Source: RECH01 sp964431105
Lineage (GTDB): Bacteria; Cyanobacteriota; Cyanobacteriia; RECH01
Reading direction: 5' to 3'
Assembly: GCA_964431105.1 (NCBI GenBank)
Contig: CAYSIR010000116.1
Coordinates: 1 to 12,514 of the forward strand
DNA length: 12,514 nt
Shown here: positions 6,665-12,514 of the stretch, in pieces
Numbering within the stretch: position 1 is the stretch's first letter
How the letters are laid out: each line of letters opens with the position of its first letter
The notes under the pieces: model-generated
Told to the model about the DNA's origin: nothing
Database searches by the model: none
Seen by the model: only the letters and a program-made list of their open reading frames with translations
Position numbers and translations under genes: made by a program

Positions 6665-6679
6665 TGATAATCATTCTCA
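6665..6679. promoter_or_regulatory. Zur-type operator upstream of the CcmM-like gene
   Basis: On the minus strand it reads TGAGAATGATTATCA, a 7-1-7 inverted repeat fitting the cyanobacterial Zur pattern TGAkAATnATTmTCA at every position. The inner 13 bp (6663-6675) form a perfect palindrome about one central base. It ends 13 bp before the leftward ATG at 6651, well placed for repression. The next rightward gene starts 1.16 kb away, so the target is the CcmM-like gene. Confidence 0.87.
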
Positions 6680-6904
6680 TAGTACCTGAAATTTCGTCCA
6701 TTATTGCAGCGGCATGGTGGATAGCAGTTGGGCGTTTTACAGCGTATAGCAGTGAGAGAGTTAATTAGGACGCTATGGGGTTTTTGGGTTCCTGTCTGCA
6801 CAGGAATAACGACTGAAGTTGTCCTAACTTACGCACCCATTGCCATACCATCGCGACCCTACATCCCCATCCCAGGGAGAGCTAGCTGCCTGCTTTACGG
6901 CACG

Positions 6905-6951
6905 CCCCCTAAATCCCCGAATTCTGGGGGATGTCAACTCTAGTTTCCTCC
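6905..6951 (+). repeat. Intergenic repeat with CCCCTAAAT..AATTCTGGGGGA core, copy 1
   Basis: About 47 bp, running from CCCCCTAAAT through AATTCTGGGGGA and CAACTCTAGTTTCC. It recurs as a direct copy at 7160-7206. The C-run/AATTCTGGGGG pattern is a commonly seen short intergenic repeat in cyanobacteria. Confidence 0.75.
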
Positions 6952-7159
6952 TAGGGTCTATCTGTTACGCAAGAGCCTGGCTCTGCCTCATCACTGTTTC
7001 TGCCATTTTCTCAACTATCTAATTTCAGAGCGAGTGACTTCTGCATCAGGTATGGGGTAGTGGCTCATTGACTGACCCAACTCGAAGACCCTCTCCCCCA
7101 ACCCCTCTCCCCTACTCAGTACACACCAGTTGCCTATGATGTCTTTCAGCGCTGTTCGT

Positions 7160-7218
7160 CCCCTAAATTCCCCAATTCTGGGGGACTTCAACTCTAGTTT
7201 CCCCCCAATTCTGGGGGG
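7160..7218 (+). repeat. Intergenic repeat with CCCCTAAAT..AATTCTGGGGGA core, copy 2 plus extra half unit
   Basis: 7160-7206 is a direct copy of 6905-6951 with a few substitutions. It is followed at once by another near-palindromic CCCCCC-AATTCT-GGGGGG unit (7201-7218) and a GAGGGGGGC tail. The stacking of units suggests repeated insertion or slippage at one spot. Confidence 0.75.
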
Positions 7219-7279
7219 ATTGAGGGGGGCAATGCAACAGTTTGTCGGAAGCACTGGAGATGGGTGTACTTAGTGGCCT

Positions 7280-7342
7280 CTCTCCCAGAGGGCGCGAGGG
7301 GAGCCGATCCACTCTTTCCGGTTCCCTCGCCCCTTGGGAGAG
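7280..7342. repeat. Imperfect long palindrome of C/T-rich repeat sequence
   Basis: Left arm 7280-7305 (starts CTCTCCCA) pairs with right arm 7320-7342 (ends TTGGGAGAG) around a loop of about 14 nt, with small bulges. The right arm continues into AGGGCTAGGGTGAGGGC, a widespread intergenic repeat motif of cyanobacteria. Confidence 0.7.
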
Positions 7343-7404
7343 GGCTAGGGTGAGGGCTTTCGAGGATTTTAGCGGAAAGTTTTGTCAGTCAATCAGGGAG
7401 TAGT

Positions 7405-7479
7405 GGTATTTATGTAAAGATTTTGGGTGATGTGAGCAACGCCCACACCATCCAAAATCTTTACCAATAGAGGGCTACC
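7405..7479. repeat. Palindromic dispersed repeat, copy 2
   Basis: Reverse-orientation partner of 440-517. The conserved ends GGTATTTATGTAA and CCAATAGAGGGCTACC bracket a stem in which GATTTTGG pairs with CCAAAATC, where copy 1 has GGTTCTGG with CCAGAACC. Several stem positions changed on both sides, so pairing is kept. The central GTGAGCAACG is shared. Confidence 0.75.
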
Positions 7480-7840
7480 AGGTATGGCAACCCTGCTGGG
7501 AAGCGATGCATTACGCAAAAGTCGCCAGACCTTTTGCCTCACCTCCCTTCTAGCGGTCACTGAGAGTCCTCGTTTTTGAAGTGGGGAATGCGGGTTTCAG
7601 CTAGATTTGCATAATGAATAGGCTGAAAACAGAGAATGGAATATGAGGGAGCAGTTTTGTCGGTTAACCAGTGTTGAAGTCATTTTTGAAGCTATAGGAG
7701 ATGCGGCGACATCGGTTTAATGGATGGCACCAAGAGGAGTTTGGTTCATGATTGAGTATTGAATAATCTGGATTTTTGGGATGCTGCGCGTTTATTCGTA
7801 CTCCTGTTTCATTGCTGTTTTTTAGTTCGCACAAATTTCT

Positions 7841-9280
7841 ATGAATCTTGTTTTCTACAACACTCTAACGGGTCGTAAAGAACCCTTTATTCCCATTCAT
7901 TTAGGACGGGTGATGATGTATTGCTGTGGGGTCACGGTGTATGATGACTGCCACCTAGGGCATGCCCGTTCATATCTAGTTTGGGATGTGCTGCGGCGCT
8001 ATCTGAATTGGCGAGGATATACAGTGCATTATGCACAAAACTTTACGGATATTGATGACAAGATTCTTAACCGCGCTAGGGCGGAAGGGTTGACGATGCA
8101 GGCGGTGAGCGATCGCTACATTGCGGCTTATTTTCGCGATATTCGCCGCCTCAATATTCTAGATGCTAATGACTATCCCCGCGTAACGGAACATATTCCT
8201 GCCATTCACCAACTGATTCAGGCATTAGAACAAAAAGGATATGCCTATGCGATCGCTGGCAATGTATACTACAGCGTGCGGCAGTTTGCGGAGTATGGCA
8301 AACTCTCTGGACGTAAACTAGAGCAACTGCAGGCAGGTGCAGGAGGACGCACTGCCCCCGATGAACCAGACCAGAAAAAGCGCAATCCGTTTGATTTTGC
8401 TTTGTGGAAAGCGGCAAAACCGGGTGAACCGGCGTGGGAGTCGCCTTGGGGTATGGGACGACCTGGCTGGCATATTGAATGTTCTGCCATGATCCGATCG
8501 CGCCTGGGTAAAACCATCGATATTCATGGGGGCGGCGGCGATCTAGTGTTTCCGCATCATGAAAATGAAATTGCTCAGTCTGAAGTGCTGACTGGACAAC
8601 CCCTGGCTCGCTACTGGTTGCATAATGGCATGGTGACGGTGGGGGGAGAGAAGATGTCGAAATCCCTCGGCAATTTCACCACAATTCAAGCCTTGTTGGA
8701 CGGGCAGTGGGCTGATTATCCGCAGCCTGTCCATCCAATGGCAGTTCGTTTATTTGTCTTACAAGCTCACTACCGCAAACCGCTGGACTTCACGCCAGAA
8801 GCGATCGCCGCTGCCGAGAAGAGTTGGCAAACGTTAGAAACTGCCTTGACTACAGGCCAATCCGCCTCGCCGCTGCCCGCTGAAGCCCTCGATGCCCAGG
8901 CGATCGCTCGATTTCAGTCTGCGCTGGATGATGACCTTAACACCGCCGCTGCCCTAGCCGTGCTGTTTGAGTTGGCTAAATTAATTCAGCGTGAGATAAA
9001 TCTGCGGAACCACCAGTCAATCCCGCAGTTATCCGATCAGCGACTCCATATTGTCCAACAAACCTTAACTCACCTGGCTCAGGTTCTGGGGTTAGAGGTT
9101 TCTCAAAGGGCGATCGCGACCCTTGATGTAGCTTGGGTAGAAACATTGCTGCACCAACGCCAGGCCGCGCGCCAAGAAAAACGCTACGCCGAAAGCGATC
9201 GCCTGCGGGCAGAATTGCAAGCAGCGGGCATCACCGTGGTTGATCTTCCCGGTGGTCAAACAGAATGGCATCGCTCCTAG
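7841..9280 (+). CDS. cysS: Cysteinyl-tRNA synthetase
   Basis: A 479-aa class I aminoacyl-tRNA synthetase that charges tRNA-Cys. The HIGH-type motif is HLGH (38-41) and KMSKS is at 271-275. The zinc site that recognises cysteine is intact: C29, C214 (WHIECSAM), H239 and E243 (FPHHENE). The adjacent C28, giving MYCCG, is to my recollection a usual cyanobacterial variant. A DALR/anticodon-binding C-terminal region covers about 300-479. The start at ATG 7841 matches the family N-terminus; there is no clear Shine-Dalgarno. No Zur box was found in the 300 bp upstream, so this may be the ordinary housekeeping gene. However, CysRS is itself a zinc enzyme and cysS paralogues are known beside COG0523 genes, so membership in the zinc block remains open. 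The WD40 gene follows 13 bp after the stop, probably in the same transcript. Confidence 0.97.
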   Translation: MNLVFYNTLTGRKEPFIPIHLGRVMMYCCGVTVYDDCHLGHARSYLVWDVLRRYLNWRGYTVHYAQNFTDIDDKILNRARAEGLTMQAVSDRYIAAYFRDIRRLNILDANDYPRVTEHIPAIHQLIQALEQKGYAYAIAGNVYYSVRQFAEYGKLSGRKLEQLQAGAGGRTAPDEPDQKKRNPFDFALWKAAKPGEPAWESPWGMGRPGWHIECSAMIRSRLGKTIDIHGGGGDLVFPHHENEIAQSEVLTGQPLARYWLHNGMVTVGGEKMSKSLGNFTTIQALLDGQWADYPQPVHPMAVRLFVLQAHYRKPLDFTPEAIAAAEKSWQTLETALTTGQSASPLPAEALDAQAIARFQSALDDDLNTAAALAVLFELAKLIQREINLRNHQSIPQLSDQRLHIVQQTLTHLAQVLGLEVSQRAIATLDVAWVETLLHQRQAARQEKRYAESDRLRAELQAAGITVVDLPGGQTEWHRS

Positions 9281-9293
9281 GGAAAACTCAGCT

Positions 9294-10397
9294 ATGCAGC
9301 TCAAACCTTTGCTAACCGAACATCTGCGGGTGACGCTGTCGGACTACATAACGGCGATCGCCTGGTCGCCAACGGATGACCGCTTCGCTGCCGCTACCGG
9401 AACCGGCGAAATTCAGTATATTCAAGATTTTGTGCCTGAATTACTCCAGGCTTCTACCGGACAGTCCATTGATGCGATCGCCTTTTCCGCCGATGGTCAA
9501 TGGCTGGCCGCAGGTGGGCAGGCTGGCTGCATTACCCTATGGAAACCGCCTTTACATCATCCTACCCACAGCTTAGATTGTGGATCGACCTGGATTGAAC
9601 GGCTCAGTTGGCATCCTATCCATAACTATCTCGCGTTTCTTCAAGGTAAGACCCTGCGGATTTGGGATGCCGATCAGGCAACATTCAAACAGGTCATTGA
9701 ACTAACGGAGCGTCCCCAAGATGTGCAGTGGTCTCCAACAGGCGATGTACTGGCGATCGCCCTCAAAACCAGCATCCAGATCTGGCATCCATTCCAGAGC
9801 GCGGCACCGCTTTACCAGTGGGAACTCACCGCAACCCCCATCACTCTCAACTGGTCTACCGACGGAACTTACCTTGCCTGTGCTATCTACGACCAAAGTA
9901 TCGGCATTTTGAATTGGTCTGAGCTTTGCCATGCCAACCTAGAGTCGCCAGCCCCCGAAGCGTTACCCGTTCTGATGCGCGGGTTTCCGGGGAAAGTGCG
10001 CGCCCTCACCTGGGCTGATATTCCCGACAGTGATACATCCCCGATGCTGGCGGCGGCAACCCGTGAAGTCGTGGCAATGTGGTTACTGATTCCAGATGAA
10101 GGATGGCAGAGCTGGGTGCTGGATTTACACAGCGAAACGGTTTTGGATGTGGCATTTCAGCCTAAAACAGGACTGCTGGCCTCTTTGTCAAACGATGGAT
10201 GGCTCATTCTTTGGCAACTGGCGATCGAAGCGGTGCAAATTCTAGAAGGTGCAGCAGAGGGGTTTTCTTGTCTAGCCTGGCATCCGTCAGGGCAATGGTT
10301 AGCGGCAGGCGGGCAGCAGGGTGAACTTCTGATTTGGTCACTCCCTCCAGCGGTGCCGTCATCCGGTAGTGATAGCCATGACCACGCGGCTGAGTAA
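9294..10397 (+). CDS. WD40-repeat beta-propeller protein
   Basis: A 367-aa protein made almost wholly of WD40 units. About eight blades can be counted from recurring patterns such as AIAFSADGQWLAAGGQAGCITLW, seen in variants ending TLRIWD, SIQIWH, WLILWQ and LLIWSL. That would form a seven- or eight-bladed propeller acting as a protein-protein interaction platform. No signal peptide or membrane helix is visible, so it should be cytoplasmic. The short tail carries an HDH motif but no catalytic domain is attached, unlike the kinase- or NACHT-linked WD40 proteins common in cyanobacteria. ATG 9294 lies 13 bp after the cysS stop and is preferred over a TTG at 9240 inside cysS. Its partner is unknown; co-transcription with cysS and closeness to the zinc block are the only hints. 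Confidence 0.92.
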   Translation: MQLKPLLTEHLRVTLSDYITAIAWSPTDDRFAAATGTGEIQYIQDFVPELLQASTGQSIDAIAFSADGQWLAAGGQAGCITLWKPPLHHPTHSLDCGSTWIERLSWHPIHNYLAFLQGKTLRIWDADQATFKQVIELTERPQDVQWSPTGDVLAIALKTSIQIWHPFQSAAPLYQWELTATPITLNWSTDGTYLACAIYDQSIGILNWSELCHANLESPAPEALPVLMRGFPGKVRALTWADIPDSDTSPMLAAATREVVAMWLLIPDEGWQSWVLDLHSETVLDVAFQPKTGLLASLSNDGWLILWQLAIEAVQILEGAAEGFSCLAWHPSGQWLAAGGQQGELLIWSLPPAVPSSGSDSHDHAAE

Positions 10398-10818
10398 TCG
10401 CAGCATCTCCAAACCTGAATGCCGACACTTGCGTTATCGCAATGCTCTCTGACTTTACAGTACGTTTGGGAATATCTCAAGGATTTGACCAGAGTGCTAG
10501 CTCGGCGTAAGACTTTTATTAAACCGGCAACAGTAGACGTTGCAGTCTTGATGCTGAAACCTCTGGCATCTAGAGAGATCTCTCCATAACTTAAATTGCC
10601 GGGCTAATATAGCAATCCTATTTGGATGGTGAGAAAGAGTCCTGCGGACTCTTTCTGATACTAAATCCGTAGAGGTATACCCCAAGAACAAAATCGATAA
10701 CCACATTACACCTGGAAATTACAGATTGTTTGATTTTGGGGTTCCCAGTCGGGATTTGGTATGACAACACCAGTTCTTATTTACAACCCAGTTGGGATTG
10801 CTATATTTATTATCTTCA
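10398..10818. other. Intergenic region with a MITE-like element
   Basis: No gene is visible. The left third (10398-10607) shows nothing distinctive. The remainder is a repeat with inverted ends, annotated separately, that separates the convergent WD40 and membrane protein genes. Confidence 0.65.
10608..10805. mobile_element. MITE-like repeat with TATAGCAATCC inverted ends, copy 1
   Basis: About 198 bp bounded by TATAGCAATCC (10608-10618) and its inverse GGATTGCTATA (10795-10805). Inside, AGAAAGAGTCC (10632-10642) pairs perfectly with 10646-10656 around a 3-nt loop. Related copies occur at 11590 and 11738-11829. It codes for nothing, so any movement would need a transposase from elsewhere. 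Confidence 0.7.
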
Positions 10819-11550
10819 CTAAACTAGAAAAATTAGAGCAGCATAGAGAGAAGCGCCCCCCAAAAACGACCAGAAACAGGTTTTTTGGGCTTCAGGCAGC
10901 TCTTTTTTAAGAATATTCAGCAAAATACTGCCTGCCAAAAAAGCCCAAACCATAGCAACAACGGCTGCATTCAAGCGCAGAGAATGACCAGCGATCGCCC
11001 CCACCAAAATGCTGCCAGTTAGTATCCAGCGACCCAAGCGATCGTAAAGAAACGGGTGATGCTCACGGAGGGTATAATCCATAATAAAAAAATGCAAGGC
11101 AGCGGCAAAGAATAGTAAAATACACTGCCACAGGCTATGGTTCGATAATTCTTGTAGCAAATACCCAAAAATGACATTGACTAAAGCGTAGGCTGAAATA
11201 TGAATAGCAAAAATCCTGGAATCCGCTCGATCGTGTTCATTATTTTCTACCTTCCAGCGCCGGGCAGTAAATGCTAGTCGATCCAACCCATAAAATAAAA
11301 CCAGCCCCGTGAGCGCCAGCAAATAGACATGATTTTCTAGATAATTTAAGAACAGAAAATTAGCATGGCTCACTTCTTCTTGAGCTTGGCTGAGTTCTGG
11401 GAAAATATCTAGAAAGACGTAGCTGATCGATACGCCTCCCGCAAACGAGAGCCAGCGGTATTGAGGCATATAGGTATCTACTTTGATCGTTGAGATAAAT
11501 GCGTGGACGATCGCAAGGGCGATCGCAACTATCAACCCAGTCAAGGACAT
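10819..11550 (-). CDS. Eight-helix integral membrane protein with ZIP-like layout
   Basis: A 243-aa, strongly hydrophobic protein. Probable membrane helices are near residues 1-20, 32-52, 70-88, 113-131, 138-158, 170-187, 190-211 and 222-243, matching the eight helices of ZIP metal transporters. The second helix, FAGGVSISYVFLDIFPEL, resembles the ZIP pattern of a glycine-rich helix ending in a Leu/Phe-Pro-Glu segment. The canonical ZIP metal-site motifs HSxxDG and HExPHE are not present; polar candidates are H155, D159, E164, H165 and H166 (in FFAAALHFFIMDYTLREHH) and H186. A loop at 95-112 is charged. The ATG at 11550 is preceded by a GAGAAA-like ribosome site. The protein may be a divergent metal transporter or an unrelated membrane family; function is not assigned. 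No Zur box was seen upstream, and repeat elements flank the gene on both sides. Confidence 0.7.
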   Translation of the reverse strand: MSLTGLIVAIALAIVHAFISTIKVDTYMPQYRWLSFAGGVSISYVFLDIFPELSQAQEEVSHANFLFLNYLENHVYLLALTGLVLFYGLDRLAFTARRWKVENNEHDRADSRIFAIHISAYALVNVIFGYLLQELSNHSLWQCILLFFAAALHFFIMDYTLREHHPFLYDRLGRWILTGSILVGAIAGHSLRLNAAVVAMVWAFLAGSILLNILKKELPEAQKTCFWSFLGGASLYAALIFLV

Positions 11551-11589
11551 ATCAGTATTTCTCTAATCTTTTGCTGCGACTAAATGGCA

Positions 11590-11690
11590 TATAGCAATCC
11601 TAACTGGATTGTGAGGAGGCAGTGGAATCATGTGGGCTGTACCCAAGCCACCAAAAGTCATGACTAATGGAGGACTAGCCCGTTTGGGAT
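11590..11690. repeat. TATAGCAATCC repeat, degenerate copy 2
   Basis: Starts with a perfect TATAGCAATCC (11590-11600) followed by TAACTGGATTGTGAG as in copy 3. The far end is only recognisable as CCCGTTTGGGAT near 11679-11690 and lacks the terminal GCTATA, so the right boundary is approximate. Confidence 0.5.
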
Positions 11691-11737
11691 AAAGATAATG
11701 TCATTGCAGAATCTCAACCTACAGGTTTGTCATCTCC

Positions 11738-11829
11738 TATAGCAATCCTAGTTGGATTGTGAGAAGGAGTCCGCAGGTCTCCTTCTCACAACGCCCTTTT
11801 TTATTCAGAACCCATTTGGGATTGCTATA
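11738..11829. mobile_element. MITE-like repeat with TATAGCAATCC inverted ends, copy 3
   Basis: A compact 92-bp copy: TATAGCAATCC at 11738-11748 and GGATTGCTATA at 11819-11829. The internal hairpin TGTGAGAAGGAG (11758-11769) pairs perfectly with 11779-11790 and can extend inward past one T-T mismatch. The internal stem differs from that in copy 1 yet sits at the same place, suggesting that the structure matters. Confidence 0.75.
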
Positions 11830-11975
11830 TGCTGCTGAAATTAGTCTGATGCTCAGATGAGAAAAGACTCAGAAAAATATCAGCTCTACCTCACTTTGAT
11901 AGTGGACTGTGACGAATGAGCCAAGTACCGGTATCATTTCGTTGAACCATCGCAATTCACTATGAGGGCCCGTCC

Positions 11976-12514
11976 ATGAAATTAAGATATTTGGCTGTTA
12001 TCAGCGCTGCGTCTCTATTAAACTTGAGCGCTCTCCCTTTTGTAGGAGTATCGGCAGGCATCGCCCAAACCATGAATGCTCCTCTGACTGTGGCGTTGAC
12101 GGGTAACTTTGTATCCGCTCAGAGTGCTACCGAGGGCACATTCCAGATTGTTACTGAAAATGGTCAGCAATATCTTGAGCTAGATGAAAGTTTTATCACT
12201 GCTGACGCACCGGATCTATTTGTGCTGCTGCACAAATCGGCAGTGCCCGACAGCTACGCGCCCGATGAGTTTATTAACTTAGGGGAATTGCAACAGCTCA
12301 GCGGTACTCAGCGGTACGCCATTCCTGATGGTGTTGATGTATCGGATTATGAATCTGCGGTGATCTGGTGTCGCGAGTTTGATGTCACGATGGGCTATGC
12401 GTCACTGGAGGGGAATACGCCTGCTCCAGACCCTCGCACGGCGGCTGATCCCTGCGCCGCTGATCCCTGTGCCGCTGATCCCTGCGCCGCTGATCCCTGT
12501 GCTGCTGATCCCTG
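11976..12514 (+). CDS. Secreted DM13-domain protein with Cys-rich pentapeptide tail, cut by window end
   Basis: The first 179 residues are visible. Residues 1-30 form a signal peptide (MKLR, hydrophobic core, cleavage likely near VSA-G or AGIA-Q), so the protein should be exported. Residues 40-145 match a DM13 domain: TGNF near the start, LELDESF, a DAPDLFVLL segment, then AVIWCREFDVTMGYASL with the nearly invariant Cys (C132). DM13 domains are thought to take part in redox or electron-transfer chemistry. From residue 156 the protein becomes tandem Ala-Ala-Asp-Pro-Cys units, four complete and a fifth cut by the window edge. The ATG at 11976 has a GAGGG ribosome-binding site about 7 nt upstream. 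The full length and any further domain are unknown. No zinc operator was seen upstream. Confidence 0.85.
   Translation, partial: MKLRYLAVISAASLLNLSALPFVGVSAGIAQTMNAPLTVALTGNFVSAQSATEGTFQIVTENGQQYLELDESFITADAPDLFVLLHKSAVPDSYAPDEFINLGELQQLSGTQRYAIPDGVDVSDYESAVIWCREFDVTMGYASLEGNTPAPDPRTAADPCAADPCAADPCAADPCAADP
12441..12514 (+). repeat. 15-bp tandem repeat coding for AADPC units
   Basis: Near-identical 15-bp units (GCCGCTGATCCCTGC and third-position variants) begin at 12441 and continue off the end of the window. The changes seen are synonymous, such as TGC/TGT and GCC/GCT/GCG, so the pentapeptide is being conserved. Confidence 0.9.

Larger units (their letters stand above)
6680..7840. other. 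Gene-free, repeat-rich stretch
   Basis: No convincing gene is visible in this 1.16 kb. Open frames here, such as the leftward one at 7015-7254, are assembled from repeat sequence. Recognisable contents are a pair of C-tract/AATTCTGGGGG repeats (6905-6951 and 7160-7206), C/T-rich repeat fragments near 7088-7112, a long imperfect palindrome (7280-7342) and the second copy of the dispersed palindrome (7405-7479). I see nothing in 7480-7840 beyond ordinary A+T-richer leader sequence before cysS. Confidence 0.7.
11551..11975. other. Intergenic region with two repeat copies
   Basis: This gap between divergent genes contains a degenerate and an intact copy of the TATAGCAATCC repeat. I see no further gene. 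The last 145 bp before the DM13 gene must hold its promoter, but no clear -35/-10 pair stands out. Confidence 0.6.

Noticed and set aside
6739..6840. Insertion sequence remnant suggested by TTAGGAC / GTCCTAA inverted words
   Set aside because: The inverted words are only 7 bp long, with no transposase remnant or target duplication visible.
7015..7254. Leftward 79-codon open frame
   Set aside because: It is built mostly from the C/G-run intergenic repeats and has no recognisable protein pattern or ribosome site.
11692..11706. GATAATGTCATT as a further Zur box
   Set aside because: The two halves do not fit the 7-1-7 spacing, and it falls at the edge of a degenerate repeat copy.
12441..12514. 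CRISPR-like array at the right edge
   Set aside because: The 15-bp units are contiguous without spacers and stay in frame as AADPC codons, so it is a coding tandem repeat.

Overview
The window comes from a cyanobacterium. The octamer GCGATCGC (HIP1) occurs about 25 times, roughly once per 500 bp. There is a high-light-inducible protein, a short paralogue of the carboxysome protein CcmM, and several families of short palindromic intergenic repeats. The genus cannot be fixed from this sequence; the repeats and gene content would suit a filamentous or Leptolyngbya-like cyanobacterium.

The core of the window (about 955-6680) reads as a zinc-limitation gene block. A Fur-family operator lies at 961-981, just ahead of a rightward run: a flavin-dependent oxidoreductase (1009-2256), a COG0523/CobW-type GTPase with a long His-rich loop (2441-3505), a type I GTP cyclohydrolase folE (3621-4259), a second COG0523 GTPase without that loop (4373-5323), and a stand-alone hisI (5320-5688) whose start overlaps the GTPase stop. 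Facing this run, 18 bp away, is a leftward gene for a CcmM-like protein: a gamma-carbonic anhydrase domain plus one Rubisco-small-subunit-like domain (5707-6651). Directly before its start is a clean 7-1-7 Zur-type palindrome (6665-6679). FolE, HisI and the gamma-carbonic anhydrase each retain their zinc ligands. The likely logic is that low zinc relieves repression, and the two GTPases then help extra copies of essential zinc enzymes acquire metal. Zinc enzyme paralogues beside COG0523 genes are an established theme; the CcmM-type member and the head flavoenzyme are the less familiar parts.

To the left (1-960) are two small leftward genes: a hypothetical one-helix protein and a high-light-inducible protein, with a palindromic repeat between them. 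To the right, 6680-7840 is a gene-free stretch of about 1.2 kb full of dispersed repeats. It is followed by cysS (zinc-containing cysteinyl-tRNA synthetase) and a WD40 beta-propeller protein. Neither has a visible Zur box, so their link to the zinc block is only positional.

At the right end a leftward eight-helix membrane protein with a ZIP-like layout (10819-11550) is flanked by copies of a repeat with TATAGCAATCC ends. The window closes inside a secreted DM13-domain protein (11976 onward) whose C-terminus runs into tandem Ala-Ala-Asp-Pro-Cys repeats cut by the window edge.
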